Under the pieces are notes generated by a model that worked only from the letters and a program-made list of their open reading frames with translations, searched no databases and was not told the origin of the DNA. A stretch of DNA of 38,313 bases, taken from contig DBQN01000074.1 of NCBI GenBank assembly GCA_002305255.1, positions 31,779 to 70,091 on the forward strand, read 5' to 3'. The stretch comes from Firmicutes bacterium UBA1393. Its GTDB lineage: Bacteria; Bacillota; DTU025. The position numbers were made by a program, and so were the translations under genes. Positions within the stretch are counted from its first letter, which is position 1; each line of letters begins with the position of its first letter. Positions 1 through 8,031 of the stretch are shown in pieces.

Positions 1-696
1 TTGATGCAGAAGGAAATCGCGGCGCTCGGCGGAATCCTGTCGGAGCCGAAGAGGCCCTTCGTCGCCATCCTCGGCGGCGCAAAGGTCTCCGACAAGATCG
101 GAGTCATTGGCAATCTGTTGAACAAAGCTGACGCCATTCTCATCGGCGGAGGCATGGCCTACACCTTCCTGAAGTCCCGCGGCTACAACGTGGGCAAGTC
201 GATTCTTGACGAGGCGCGCATTGAGTTCGCCTCCGAGGTGATGGAGAGGGCAAAGGCGCTGGGCGTTGCGATATATCTGCCCACCGACATCGTGGTGGCT
301 GACGCATTCTCCGCCGATGCCAATCGCAAGGTCGTGCCTGCTGATGCCATACCCGCCGACTGGGAGGGCCTCGATATCGGTCCCGATACCCGTGACGCTT
401 TCGCTCGCATCATCGCCGGCGCAGGTACCGTGCTGTGGAACGGCCCCATGGGCGTGTTCGAGATGGCCCCGTTCGCAGAGGGCACCATCGCTGTTGCCAA
501 GGCCATGGCCGAGTCGGAAGCCATGACGGTCGTGGGCGGCGGCGACTCGGCGGCAGCCTGCGAGCAGTTCGGGTATGCCGATAAGATGACACACGTGTCT
601 ACCGGTGGCGGGGCATCGCTGGAGTTCCTTGAGGGTATTGTGCTCCCCGGCATCGAGGCACTTCGCGACGAGTCATCTATGGAGGGCCTCAAGTGA
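1..696 (+). CDS. pgk: Phosphoglycerate kinase, C-terminal part (5' end outside window)
   Basis: Phosphoglycerate kinase transfers the acyl phosphate of 1,3-bisphosphoglycerate to ADP in cytoplasmic glycolysis. Only the last 231 or so residues are present; the reading frame is open from base 1, so the gene is cut by the window edge and not broken. The nucleotide-binding C-terminal lobe is intact: GGAKVSDKIGV, LIGGGMAYTFL, the VLWNGPMGVFE block, the GGGDSAAA loop and the closing STGGGASLEFLEG. Its TGA overlaps the GTG of tpiA by 4 bases (ATGA-like coupling), which indicates translational coupling in a gap-pgk-tpi type operon; gapA probably lies upstream, outside the window. Identification is secure. 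Confidence 0.97.
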   Translation: MMQKEIAALGGILSEPKRPFVAILGGAKVSDKIGVIGNLLNKADAILIGGGMAYTFLKSRGYNVGKSILDEARIEFASEVMERAKALGVAIYLPTDIVVADAFSADANRKVVPADAIPADWEGLDIGPDTRDAFARIIAGAGTVLWNGPMGVFEMAPFAEGTIAVAKAMAESEAMTVVGGGDSAAACEQFGYADKMTHVSTGGGASLEFLEGIVLPGIEALRDESSMEGLK

Positions 697-1478
697 GAAA
701 GCCAATCATCGCCGGCAACTGGAAGATGCACAAAACCATCGCCGAGGGCGTTGCCCTTGCTTCGGATCTGATGGCAGCAGCCACTGGTGAGTTGGCCGAT
801 TTCAACGGATGTGAGGTAGTGCTCTGCCCACCATTCACGGCGATCAGAGCGGTGGCAGATGCCGTCAAGGGATCTGCTATACAAGTCGGCGCTCAAGACG
901 TGCACTGGGAGTCGCACGGGGCCTTCACCGGCGAGGTGTCGTGTGCCATGCTGATCGACGCGGGCTGCTCATGGGTGATTGTCGGCCATTCCGAGCGGCG
1001 CGCCATGTTCGGCGATACCGACGAGTCGGTCAACCGAAAGGTCAAGGCAGCGCTAGCTGCAGGGCTGAAGCCCATAGTATGCGTCGGCGAGTCCCTTGAC
1101 CAGCGCGAATCGGGCCTTACGCACGACATTGTCACCGCTCAGGTACTTGCGGCCTTCAACGGAGTGCCCGCGCAGCAGGGCGCGAAGGTCGTAGTGGCTT
1201 ACGAGCCCATATGGGCGATAGGCACAGGGAGGGCATCATCGGCAGCTGACGCACAGGAGGTGTGCGCAGGCATCCGCACCACGCTGTCAGGCATTTACGG
1301 TTCTGAGATCGCATCGGAGATCAGAATACAGTATGGAGGGTCGGTCAAGCCTGGCAACATGCAGGAGTTTGCGGGTGAGGCTGACATAGACGGCGCGCTC
1401 GTTGGAGGAGCCAGCCTGAACGCAGCCGATTTCTCGGGTATCATCAGGGCGACTGGCGTCGCGAAGAACCGGCGCTAG
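693..1478 (+). CDS. tpiA: Triosephosphate isomerase
   Basis: Interconverts dihydroxyacetone phosphate and glyceraldehyde 3-phosphate. The 261-residue product has normal length for a TIM barrel. The substrate-binding N9 and K11 lie in AGNWKMHKT, the catalytic histidine region is VIVGHSERR, the catalytic glutamate is in VAYEPIWAIGTG, and the phosphate-binding loops QYGGSVKPGN and GALVGGASL are present. It starts with GTG inside the last codons of pgk (4-base overlap) and has no room for its own promoter, so it is translated from the pgk message. eno follows 20 bases after its stop. In many Firmicutes gpmI sits between tpiA and eno; here it does not. Confidence 0.97.
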   Translation: MRKPIIAGNWKMHKTIAEGVALASDLMAAATGELADFNGCEVVLCPPFTAIRAVADAVKGSAIQVGAQDVHWESHGAFTGEVSCAMLIDAGCSWVIVGHSERRAMFGDTDESVNRKVKAALAAGLKPIVCVGESLDQRESGLTHDIVTAQVLAAFNGVPAQQGAKVVVAYEPIWAIGTGRASSAADAQEVCAGIRTTLSGIYGSEIASEIRIQYGGSVKPGNMQEFAGEADIDGALVGGASLNAADFSGIIRATGVAKNRR

Positions 1479-1498
1479 TGCGAAAGGAGCGTGAAGGC

Positions 1499-2791
1499 GT
1501 GTCAATCATCACAGATGTGTACGCGCGAGAGATACTGGATTCCAGAGGCAACCCCACCGTTGAGGTTGAGGTCGTTCTATCTGACGACACTTACGGCAGG
1601 GCGTGTGTGCCGTCAGGCGCGTCCACGGGGATGCATGAGGCAATCGAGCTGAGAGACGGAGACAAGCAGCGCTACCTGGGCCGTGGTGTCCAGAACGCCG
1701 TCGACAACGTGAACGACGTGATCGCTGACGAGATCGTGGGCATGGACGTCAGGGAGCAGGCGCTCATCGACGCCGCCCTCATCGAACTAGACGGAACTCC
1801 GAACAAGGGCAAGCTTGGTGCGAACGCCATCCTCGGAGTATCGCTGGCCGTAGCCCATGCGGCTGCCGAATACACCGGTCTGCCACTCTATCAGTACATA
1901 GGTGGCGTCAATGCCCGCACACTGCCTGTGCCCATGATGAACATCCTCAACGGCGGAGCCCATGCCGACAACAACGTCGACATACAGGAGTTCATGGTGG
2001 CACCCGTAGGTGCCCGCAGCTTCGCTGAGGCTCTGCGTATGGGAGCCGAGGTTTACCACTCTCTCAAGTCGGTGCTGAAGAAGAAGGGCCTGTCCACCGG
2101 AGTTGGCGATGAGGGAGGCTTCGCGCCCAACCTGTCGTCAAATGAGGAAGCCATCGCAGTGATCGTAGAAGCAATCGAGCGCGCCGGCTATGCCCCGGGC
2201 AAAGACGCATTCGTAGCCCTCGACGTCGCAGCATCCGGCCTCTATCGCGACGGCCGTTACGTGCTGGAGAGCGAAGGCAGGGAGATGAGCGCCGAGCAGC
2301 TCATCGACTACTACGCCATGCTGGCTGAGAAGTATCCCATCATCTCCATCGAAGACGGCTTTGCCGAGGATGACTGGGACGGGTGGAAGAAAGCCACCGC
2401 CAGTCTCGGAGGCAAGGTGCAGCTCGTCGGCGACGACCTGCTTGTCACCAACGTTGAGCGTCTCAAGATGGCAATAGACCAGCAAGCCGTCAACTCCATC
2501 CTGATCAAGGTGAACCAGATAGGTACCCTCACTGAGACTCTGGCTGCCATCGAGATGGCGAAGAAGGCGGGTTACACTGCGATGGTATCTCACCGTTCAG
2601 GCGAGACTGAAGACACAACCATCGCTGACATCGCCGTTGCCACTAATGTTGGTCAGATCAAGTCGGGCGCGCCTTGCCGCACCGACAGAGTGGCGAAATA
2701 CAACCAGCTGCTGAGGATCGAAGACCTGTTGGGCGATGCGGCACGCTACGCCGGAGCCGACGCGTTCTACTCGATCCGCAAGCACAGCTAG
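1499..2791 (+). CDS. eno: Enolase (phosphopyruvate hydratase)
   Basis: Dehydrates 2-phosphoglycerate to phosphoenolpyruvate; also a common RNA-degradosome partner. I chose the GTG at 1499, 9 bases after AAAGGAG, over the upstream in-frame GTG at 1478, because it gives 430 residues starting SIITDVYAREILDSRGNPT, which is the usual enolase N terminus. The Mg2+ and substrate motifs are present: SGASTGMHEA, the GDEGGFAPN loop, SIEDGFAEDDW, VGDDLLVTN, ILIKVNQIGT and the signature SHRSGETEDTTIAD. Last gene of the glycolytic run pgk-tpiA-eno. No phosphoglycerate mutase gene separates it from tpiA, so 3PG to 2PG conversion must be encoded elsewhere. Confidence 0.97.
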   Translation: MSIITDVYAREILDSRGNPTVEVEVVLSDDTYGRACVPSGASTGMHEAIELRDGDKQRYLGRGVQNAVDNVNDVIADEIVGMDVREQALIDAALIELDGTPNKGKLGANAILGVSLAVAHAAAEYTGLPLYQYIGGVNARTLPVPMMNILNGGAHADNNVDIQEFMVAPVGARSFAEALRMGAEVYHSLKSVLKKKGLSTGVGDEGGFAPNLSSNEEAIAVIVEAIERAGYAPGKDAFVALDVAASGLYRDGRYVLESEGREMSAEQLIDYYAMLAEKYPIISIEDGFAEDDWDGWKKATASLGGKVQLVGDDLLVTNVERLKMAIDQQAVNSILIKVNQIGTLTETLAAIEMAKKAGYTAMVSHRSGETEDTTIADIAVATNVGQIKSGAPCRTDRVAKYNQLLRIEDLLGDAARYAGADAFYSIRKHS

Positions 2792-2805
2792 TAGGGGAGA
2801 ACAGC

Positions 2806-3795
2806 ATGGGTGGCATCACCGACGTCGAGGGCGTGCTCGTGGGGCATGCGCATGACGCGGCAGCTCTCACAGGTTGCACGGTGATCATGGTGCCCGACGG
2901 GGCTGTAGTCGGCGTAGACGTGCGGGGCTCCGCGCCGGGTACGCGTGAGACCGACCTGATGCGCCCAGGCAACCTTGTAGAGAAGGCGCAGGCCGTGGTG
3001 CTCTCGGGAGGGAGCGCCTACGGCCTCGACGCGTCGGCCGGCGTGATGGAGTATCTGGAGGAGAAGGGCTACGGGTTTCCGACTGACTTCGGCAGAGTAC
3101 CCATAGTGGGCAGCGCAGTCATATTCGACCTCGACATAGGCGATCCGCGGCGCCGACCCGACAAGCTCATGGGGAGAGCCGCGTGTGAACAAGCGTCAGC
3201 CGCCCCCTCGCCGGAGGGCAACGTCGGCGCCGGAATCGGAGCCACGGTGGGCAAGAGCATGGGGCCGCAGTACGCCATGAAGGGTGGCCTCGGCACCGCC
3301 GGCCGCAAGCTGGCCGGTCCTTCGGGCGAGGTAGTTGTAGCTGCGTTAGTCGTGGTGAACTCGCTGGGTGATGTGGTAGACCCCGCCAACGGCACCGTGC
3401 TGGCCGGGGCCTTTGACAGGCAGGCCAGGCAGTTCGTTGGGCCGGGAGCAGGCAGACTGCCGGCACGGCAGCCTGAGGGCATGGCGGGAGCGAACACCAC
3501 TATTGCAGTGGTGGCCACCGACGCTATACTGAATAAAGAGGGAGCCAACAAAGTAGCGGCCATGGCTCACGACGGGATTGCGCGGGCGATCCTGCCCGCA
3601 CATACGATGTTCGACGGCGACACCGTGTTCTGCCTGGCAACCGGCAGAAAGGGGCTGTGGGGCAACCGGGCGGCTGACGTAACCTCTGTGGGCGCGCTTG
3701 CGGCGGAGGTGCTCTCGGAGGCGATAACCAGGGCCGTCAGAGCCGCGGAGGACGCAGGTGGCTACCTATCAATGGCTGGCGCGAAACTCGCATGA
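2806..3795 (+). CDS. P1-family (DmpA/NylC-type) self-processing aminopeptidase or hydrolase
   Basis: Member of the P1/S58 family of N-terminal nucleophile hydrolases (L-aminopeptidase DmpA, 6-aminohexanoate-oligomer hydrolase NylC). The ATG at 2806 follows AGGGGAGA by about 6 bases and gives 329 residues. It opens with ITDVEGVLVGHA, and has the family blocks VLSGGSAYGLDA, FPTDFGRVPIVG and NVGAGIGATVGK. The precursor is expected to cleave itself before a Thr: GANTTIAVVATDA matches the NylC-type Asn-Thr cleavage site, which would free Thr as the nucleophile and give alpha and beta chains. It follows eno by 14 bases, so it is probably co-transcribed, although no glycolytic role is evident. The natural substrate (peptide, amide or ester) cannot be told from sequence. 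Confidence 0.88.
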   Translation: MGGITDVEGVLVGHAHDAAALTGCTVIMVPDGAVVGVDVRGSAPGTRETDLMRPGNLVEKAQAVVLSGGSAYGLDASAGVMEYLEEKGYGFPTDFGRVPIVGSAVIFDLDIGDPRRRPDKLMGRAACEQASAAPSPEGNVGAGIGATVGKSMGPQYAMKGGLGTAGRKLAGPSGEVVVAALVVVNSLGDVVDPANGTVLAGAFDRQARQFVGPGAGRLPARQPEGMAGANTTIAVVATDAILNKEGANKVAAMAHDGIARAILPAHTMFDGDTVFCLATGRKGLWGNRAADVTSVGALAAEVLSEAITRAVRAAEDAGGYLSMAGAKLA

Positions 3796-3844
3796 CGATA
3801 CGTCCGGCACCCTTTGAGAGGGGCTGGAACGGAGGTGCTTGACA

Positions 3845-4372
3845 GTGTCACTGACCATCAGGCAGGTGACCGTAGCCGGTATCCTTGGAGGACTGACACT
3901 CGTACTCGGCGTGAGCGGCATCGGGTTCATACCTGTGCCGACACCGGCCGGCGCGATGACCTTCGCGCACTTGCCTGCGGTGCTAGCGGGCATTACCGGT
4001 GGGCCCATAGTCGGAGTGCTTGTAGGGCTCATCTTTGGTCTCACAACATTCAAGTTCTTGCCGGATCTGCGTGTGGTGATCCCGGCGCGCGTGTTGATCG
4101 GTCCTGCAGCGTATCTGGTGTACGCAGCGATCCGCCGCGCAGCCGGCGGCAGGGGAATCGGGCTTGCGGCGCCTGTGGCTGCAGTCGTGGGGAGTCTTGT
4201 GAACACCGTGGGTACCCTCAGCCTCGCTGTGGCCTTCGGATATATCCCGCTGGCCGGCAGGGCGGGGGCCCTGGGGATCGCCCTGTTCCAGGGGGGGCCC
4301 GAGGCGCTGGCGTCAGCTATAGTGCTTACCCCTATTGTGTATGCTGTGAGCAGGATATCGCGGCGGGCATAG
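3845..4372 (+). CDS. ECF transporter S component-like membrane protein
   Basis: A 175-residue, very hydrophobic protein with about five to six membrane segments. It resembles substrate-binding S components of energy-coupling factor vitamin importers: an N-terminal RQVTVAGILGGL helix, then the typical FIPVPTPAGAMTFAHLPAVL segment and GGPIVGVLVGLIFGL. GTG at 3845 is preferred because GGAGGTG (3831-3837) lies 7 bases upstream; a TTG at 3839 would be too close. The EcfA/EcfT energising module is not in this window, as is usual for group II systems with shared modules. The substrate is not recognisable. It lies 49 bases after the P1 peptidase gene and may end that operon. Confidence 0.75.
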   Translation: MSLTIRQVTVAGILGGLTLVLGVSGIGFIPVPTPAGAMTFAHLPAVLAGITGGPIVGVLVGLIFGLTTFKFLPDLRVVIPARVLIGPAAYLVYAAIRRAAGGRGIGLAAPVAAVVGSLVNTVGTLSLAVAFGYIPLAGRAGALGIALFQGGPEALASAIVLTPIVYAVSRISRRA

Positions 4373-4434
4373 CCATGATCTTCGCCATAGCCCGGCCGAC
4401 ACACCACCACGCGTAGCACCACGACGTGTGTGTA

Positions 4435-4463
4435 TTGCCTGGGCCGTGGGCGTGTGCTACAAT
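4435..4463 (+). promoter_or_regulatory. Sigma-A type promoter for secG
   Basis: TTGCCT (4435-4440), a 17-base spacer and TACAAT (4458-4463), with an extended-10 TG at 4455-4456. Transcription would start near 4470, about 40 bases before the secG start. It marks the start of a new transcription unit after the ECF S-component gene. Confidence 0.7.
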
Positions 4464-4509
4464 TGGCAATAGTGTCTGTCAGTGTTGTGTTGTATGGGGG
4501 GTTCCAGCT

Positions 4510-4731
4510 TTGCTTACCACCATCTTGCTCGTACTAGAACTAGTGCTCGCCATAGGGCTCATCGTGCTCGTCGCCGTTCAGCAGGCGAAGGGCGAGGGCC
4601 TCGGTGCGTTCGGAGGATCCAGCCAGAACTTCTTCACCAAGAACAAGGGCATGGAGGCCATCCTCGATAAGGCCACGGTGTGGGTTCTCGCTGCGTTCAT
4701 GGTTGTCACCATAGCGTTCATGTTCGTCTAG
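4510..4731 (+). CDS. secG: Protein-export membrane subunit SecG
   Basis: Small subunit of the SecYEG translocon, which helps SecA-driven insertion of preproteins at the cytoplasmic membrane. The TTG at 4510, 9 bases after a G-run (4495-4500), gives 73 residues, the normal SecG length; an upstream in-frame ATG at 4426 precedes the promoter and is unlikely. Two membrane segments (roughly residues 2-22 and 52-72) flank the conserved cytoplasmic loop VQQAKGEGLGAFGGSSQNFF, which contains the family's GxGxxFGG-like glycines. It has its own promoter at 4435-4463 and is followed by a hairpin at 4791-4821, so it may be monocistronic. Confidence 0.93.
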   Translation: MLTTILLVLELVLAIGLIVLVAVQQAKGEGLGAFGGSSQNFFTKNKGMEAILDKATVWVLAAFMVVTIAFMFV

Positions 4732-4790
4732 TGCGCCGGCCGGCCCTGGCCGGTGAAGGCCGTGGGGTAGCGGCGAGTGTGTCTTTCCGG

Positions 4791-4821
4791 CCTCGCACCT
4801 TCGTTCATCGTGGGTGCGGGG
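4791..4821 (+). terminator. Candidate hairpin terminator after secG
   Basis: CCTCGCACC (4791-4799) pairs with GGTGCGGGG (4813-4821), nine pairs including one G-T, followed by TCTTGTCAT. The T-tract is weak, so this may be an attenuator ahead of the ligase gene at 4875 instead of a full terminator. Confidence 0.4.
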
Positions 4822-4874
4822 TCTTGTCATACCCCTGATCACCTGGGATGCCGGAACGAGGTGAGCCCTGCAAC

Positions 4875-6392
4875 ATGGAGCTGGTGAAGTCCCTCATCGG
4901 GCAGGCCCGAGCACGCGCGTCGCAGCCCGCGGTCATGTGCCGCGGCGTGAAGCTCACATACTCCGACCTGGCGTCGGCCATTGCCAGGTTCGCTCAAGGG
5001 CTGGTATCGAAAGGCGTGGTGCCTGGCGATAGAGTGTGCATCTGCCTTGGCAACGGCATCGAGTTCGTCGTGGCATACTACGGCTCTATGGCGGCAGGCG
5101 CCGTTGCGGTTCCGCTCAACCCCGGTCTCAAGGCAAGTGAGCGCCAGGCGTTCATCGAGGTGTTCTCACCCGCTGCCATCATTGAGCCGACTGACTTCGC
5201 CGCCGTGGCCGACGGCGCGGGATGGACGGAGAACGACAGTATTGATGGAGCAGATACTCTGGAACGGGTGGCATCATCGGCGTGTCGCGCTCGGAGTTGC
5301 CCCGCCGTGGCTGCGATTCTAGTCACATCCGGGTCTACCGGCGAACCCAAGGGCGTCATGCTCTCGGGCCGAGCGTTACTCGCGAATGCGCTGGGCATAG
5401 GCGACGCAGCGGGCTCCTCGCCCGGGCGGACGCACCTGGTGACGTTGCCCCTTTTCCACTCCTTCGGTGCGACTGTGAGCATGAACATGCCCCTGGCAAC
5501 AGGTGGCTGCTGTGCGATTGCGCCGGTGTTCATCCCTGAGGCTGTTGGGGCCCTGGCTGAATCGACGAGTGCCCAGATCTGGGCTGCGGTGCCGGCTATG
5601 CTCGCATCCATGGCGATGTCGCGCTGCAATGGGTCGGAGCTGAGGAGCGTTACCACATGCATAAGCGGTGGTGCGCCGCTGCCGGCTGAGGTGAGAAGGG
5701 GATTTGAGGCCAAGTTCGGGATCGCGGTGCGTGAGGGCTACGGGCTGACTGAGGCGGCGCCCGTGGTGTCGGCCACGCGCCATGACGAGATCCCGGAACA
5801 CGGTTGCGTAGGGCGGCCGATAGCCGGCGTCAGCGTCAAGCTACTGGCATCGAGCGAAGAGCAGGAGGCGTGCGACGACGGGATAGGGCCGGGCCAGGGC
5901 CCGGGCCCGGGCCGCGGCGAGCTCCTGGTGGGCGGCGAAGGGCTCATGGAGGGCTACTTCGGCGCGCCCGACCTGACTGCCGCCGTGATCTCCGATGGCT
6001 GGTTGCATACGGGCGACATAGCGTCTATCGACGCTGACGGCAGAGTGTGGATCCACGATCGCGCGTGCTACGTGGTGAACGTGGGAGGGTTCAAGGTCTA
6101 CCCCGGTGAGGTCGAGGCGTCGCTGCTTGGGCACCCTTGCGTCGCCGAGGCCATGGCCATAGGCATGCCTGACGCGATGAGAGGGCAGGTCGTGGCAGCT
6201 CTGGTGCGGTTGCGGCCCGATGGCCCCGACACGACGCCGGCAGAGTTGGTGCGCTTCGCGCGCGAGCGGATGGCTGCGTTCAAGGTGCCCAGAACCGTAG
6301 TGATCGTAGACGAGCTGCCCAGGAATGACACGGGCAAGCCGGCCCGGGGACGGGCAATAGAGATGATTCAGGAGGCGACTCAAGTTGACTAG
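4875..6392 (+). CDS. AMP-dependent acyl-CoA synthetase / ligase (ANL superfamily)
   Basis: Activates a carboxylate with ATP to an acyl-adenylate, then usually forms the CoA thioester. ATG 4875 follows GAGGTGAG by about 11 bases; an in-frame ATG at 4848 is possible. The 505-residue protein has the P-loop LVTSGSTGEPKGVM, the YGLTEAAPVV motif, the adenosine-binding GWLHTGDIA, the hinge DRACYVVNVGGFKVYPGEVE and the C-terminal catalytic-lysine block PRNDTGKPARG. This architecture fits medium or long-chain fatty acyl or aromatic acyl-CoA ligases; the substrate is not determinable. An unusual Gly/Pro-rich stretch (IGPGQGPGPGRGE, DNA near 5881-5920) is inserted just before the ELLVGGEG strand. It overlaps the HD-domain gene downstream by 8 bases, implying coupled translation. 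Confidence 0.88.
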   Translation: MELVKSLIGQARARASQPAVMCRGVKLTYSDLASAIARFAQGLVSKGVVPGDRVCICLGNGIEFVVAYYGSMAAGAVAVPLNPGLKASERQAFIEVFSPAAIIEPTDFAAVADGAGWTENDSIDGADTLERVASSACRARSCPAVAAILVTSGSTGEPKGVMLSGRALLANALGIGDAAGSSPGRTHLVTLPLFHSFGATVSMNMPLATGGCCAIAPVFIPEAVGALAESTSAQIWAAVPAMLASMAMSRCNGSELRSVTTCISGGAPLPAEVRRGFEAKFGIAVREGYGLTEAAPVVSATRHDEIPEHGCVGRPIAGVSVKLLASSEEQEACDDGIGPGQGPGPGRGELLVGGEGLMEGYFGAPDLTAAVISDGWLHTGDIASIDADGRVWIHDRACYVVNVGGFKVYPGEVEASLLGHPCVAEAMAIGMPDAMRGQVVAALVRLRPDGPDTTPAELVRFARERMAAFKVPRTVVIVDELPRNDTGKPARGRAIEMIQEATQVD

Positions 6393-6936
6393 GGAAGAGG
6401 CCCTCACCGCTGTCAAGGAGAACGTTAAGAACAAGAACCTTGTGAAGCACATGATCGCGGCCGAGGTGTGCATGAGAGCCCTGGCGCGGCGGATGGGCTC
6501 CGACGAAGAGAGCTGGGGACTTGCCGGCCTTCTGCACGACATCGACTACGACTCTGTGGGAATGGATCCTGTTAGGCACTCGATGGTCGGCGCCGAGATG
6601 CTGTCGGGCATGGGCGTCGAGGAACCCATTGTCTACGCCGTGAAGGTCCACAATGAGGCACACGGTCTTCCCAGGGTTTCAGCGATGGACAAGGCCCTTC
6701 ACGCCGTTGACCCCCTAACCGGGCTCATCGTTGCGGCGGCGCTGATTCACCCGTCCAAGCGTCTGGCAGCGATCGACACTGAGTTCGTAATGAACAGATA
6801 CGGTGAGCGTCACTTCGCCAAGGGCGCCAGCAGAGAGCAGATCGCCAGGTGTTCTGAGCTGGGCCTGGAGCTCGAGGATTTCGTGGGCGTGTGCCTCGGG
6901 GCTATGCAAGACGCTGCCGAAGAGCTGGGCCTGTAG
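6385..6936 (+). CDS. HD-domain phosphohydrolase-like protein
   Basis: A 183-residue protein of the HD superfamily, metal-dependent phosphohydrolases acting on nucleotides or phosphodiesters. The HD motif is in GLLHDIDYDSVG (residues about 49-60); further candidate ligands are the H in KVHNEAHG and the D in LHAVDPLTGL. The TTG start at 6385 follows GGAGG by 9 bases and overlaps the end of the ligase gene by 8 bases, so the two are probably made from one message. It is close to the stand-alone HDIG proteins common in Clostridia, whose substrates are unknown. smpB begins 23 bases after it. Confidence 0.78.
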   Translation: MTREEALTAVKENVKNKNLVKHMIAAEVCMRALARRMGSDEESWGLAGLLHDIDYDSVGMDPVRHSMVGAEMLSGMGVEEPIVYAVKVHNEAHGLPRVSAMDKALHAVDPLTGLIVAAALIHPSKRLAAIDTEFVMNRYGERHFAKGASREQIARCSELGLELEDFVGVCLGAMQDAAEELGL

Positions 6937-6959
6937 AGGCATGGGGGGAGGAACGGGGC

Positions 6960-7433
6960 ATGGCCGATGATAAGACTGGGGAGAAGCTCATCGCTTCCAA
7001 CCGTAAGGCGCGCCATGAGTATTTCATTGAAGACACGCTTGAGGCGGGCATTGCCCTGACGGGCACGGAGATCCAGAGTGTGAGACTGGGTCGCGTGGGG
7101 TTGGGCGACGCCTTCGCCGAGATCCGCGGTGGTGAAGCGTTCCTCGTGAACGCGCACATCTCTGAGTACGACTTCGGAAACCGGATGAACCACGATCCGA
7201 GGCGGAAGAGGAAGCTCCTGCTCCACAAGGCAGAGATCAGGAAGCTCGATTCAAAGGTCAGGGAGCGCGGCTACACCATCGTTCCGCTGAGGCTGTATAT
7301 GACCAGGGGATATGCAAAGGTCGAGATAGGGTTGGCCAGGGGCAAGAAGCTCTGGGACAAGCGGGAAGACCTGGCGAAGCGTGACGCGCAACGCGAGATG
7401 GAGCGCGCGGCGAAGCCTTCGACCAGAGACTGA
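6960..7433 (+). CDS. smpB: SsrA-binding protein SmpB
   Basis: Binds the tRNA-like domain of tmRNA and occupies the decoding centre during rescue of stalled ribosomes. ATG 6960 lies about 9 bases after GGGGGGAGG and gives 157 residues, the standard length. Family motifs are present: NRKARHEYFIEDTLEAGI, GTEIQSVRLGR, the F-V-NAHI strand, the HDPRRKRKLLLHK loop, and the basic C-terminal tail containing KLWDKREDLAKRDAQREMER. It sits immediately upstream of the tmRNA gene (7564-7916), so both parts of the rescue system are adjacent, though ssrA has its own strong promoter. Confidence 0.96.
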   Translation: MADDKTGEKLIASNRKARHEYFIEDTLEAGIALTGTEIQSVRLGRVGLGDAFAEIRGGEAFLVNAHISEYDFGNRMNHDPRRKRKLLLHKAEIRKLDSKVRERGYTIVPLRLYMTRGYAKVEIGLARGKKLWDKREDLAKRDAQREMERAAKPSTRD

Positions 7434-7519
7434 CTGTGATTGGTGCCCGGGCGGCGGCTATCCGACCGTCCGAATGGCCGGGCAGAGAATGGGCCAGGCG
7501 GCGCAGGTCAGGTAGTTCG

Positions 7520-7548
7520 TTGAACGGCTGCAGCATCCATGCTATAAT
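7520..7548 (+). promoter_or_regulatory. Strong sigma-A promoter for tmRNA
   Basis: TTGAAC (7520-7525), a 17-base spacer and a perfect TATAAT (7543-7548), with an extended-10 TG at 7540-7541. The mature tmRNA 5' end at 7564 is a few bases past the expected start point, as needed for RNase P trimming. Confidence 0.85.
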
Positions 7549-7563
7549 TCGTGCAGAGTTAGC

Positions 7564-7916
7564 GGGGGCGTTACGGTTTCGACGGGGAGCGTTGCGAGGG
7601 ACGCGGCGAGCCGAGATCCCACCAGCTCGTTAAACGGTGGAAGCACGATAAGTGCCGATAACAACTACGCTTACGCAGCCTAGTTACTAGGCCGCCGTCC
7701 GACCCGGACTCTGCCTGAGAGGCCGGCTAGGGCGTCATTAAAGTCAGGACGCTCGGCAGCCAATTCTCGGAGGTTGTCGCTAAGATCATCGAGATAGCCA
7801 GTGTGCAGCGCGCGCGTGCGCGGCGCATGCGGCGAAGCCCAGTTCGCGCGCTATGCTCGTAGATGCGGCCTGAGTGATCTCTTCGGACCCGGGTTCGACT
7901 CCCGGCGCCTCCACCA
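7564..7916 (+). ncRNA. ssrA: Transfer-messenger RNA (tmRNA)
   Basis: tmRNA rescues ribosomes stalled on broken messages and tags the product for proteolysis. The 5' GGGGGCG (7564-7570) pairs with CGCCTCC (7906-7912) to form the acceptor stem, followed by encoded ACCA (7913-7916). The TTTCGACGGG block near the 5' end and the T-arm GGGTTCGACTCCC near the 3' end are diagnostic. The tag frame begins at GCC 7654 and ends with TAG at 7681-7683, giving ADNNYAYAA. The resume codon follows GATAAGT, like the AATAGT-type determinant in other species. About 353 bases, one-piece type. A strong promoter precedes it and a terminator follows. Confidence 0.96.
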
Positions 7917-7935
7917 TATTTGTGGAAAGCCAGCG

Positions 7936-7964
7936 AAGGCCCCTGAATGGCAGGGGCCTTTTCT
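7936..7964 (+). terminator. Rho-independent terminator of ssrA
   Basis: AAGGCCCCTG (7936-7945), loop AATGG, CAGGGGCCTT (7951-7960), then TTCTTGTTG. A stable G/C stem followed by a U-rich tract, 20 bases after the tmRNA 3' end. Confidence 0.9.
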
Positions 7965-8011
7965 TGTTGACGGTCGGGCAAGACCTATTGACGAGGGGAC
8001 ACTATAGCGAT

Positions 8012-8031
8012 GACCAGTTGATGAACTGGTC
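8012..8031. promoter_or_regulatory. Perfect inverted repeat, candidate operator of hppA
   Basis: GACCAGTT GATG AACTGGTC: two 8-base arms with a 4-base spacer, in the 120-base gap between the ssrA terminator and hppA. It overlaps the -35 hexamer of the candidate hppA promoter, a position suited to a repressor. Confidence 0.45.

Noticed and set aside
183..917. A 244-codon minus-strand frame across the pgk-tpiA junction
   Set aside because: It spans two real genes on the other strand, and its Ser/Ala/Pro-rich product resembles no protein.
7434..7519. Possible smpB terminator (TGCCCGG ... CCGGGCA)
   Set aside because: The loop is about 27 bases and no T-tract follows, so it is not convincing.
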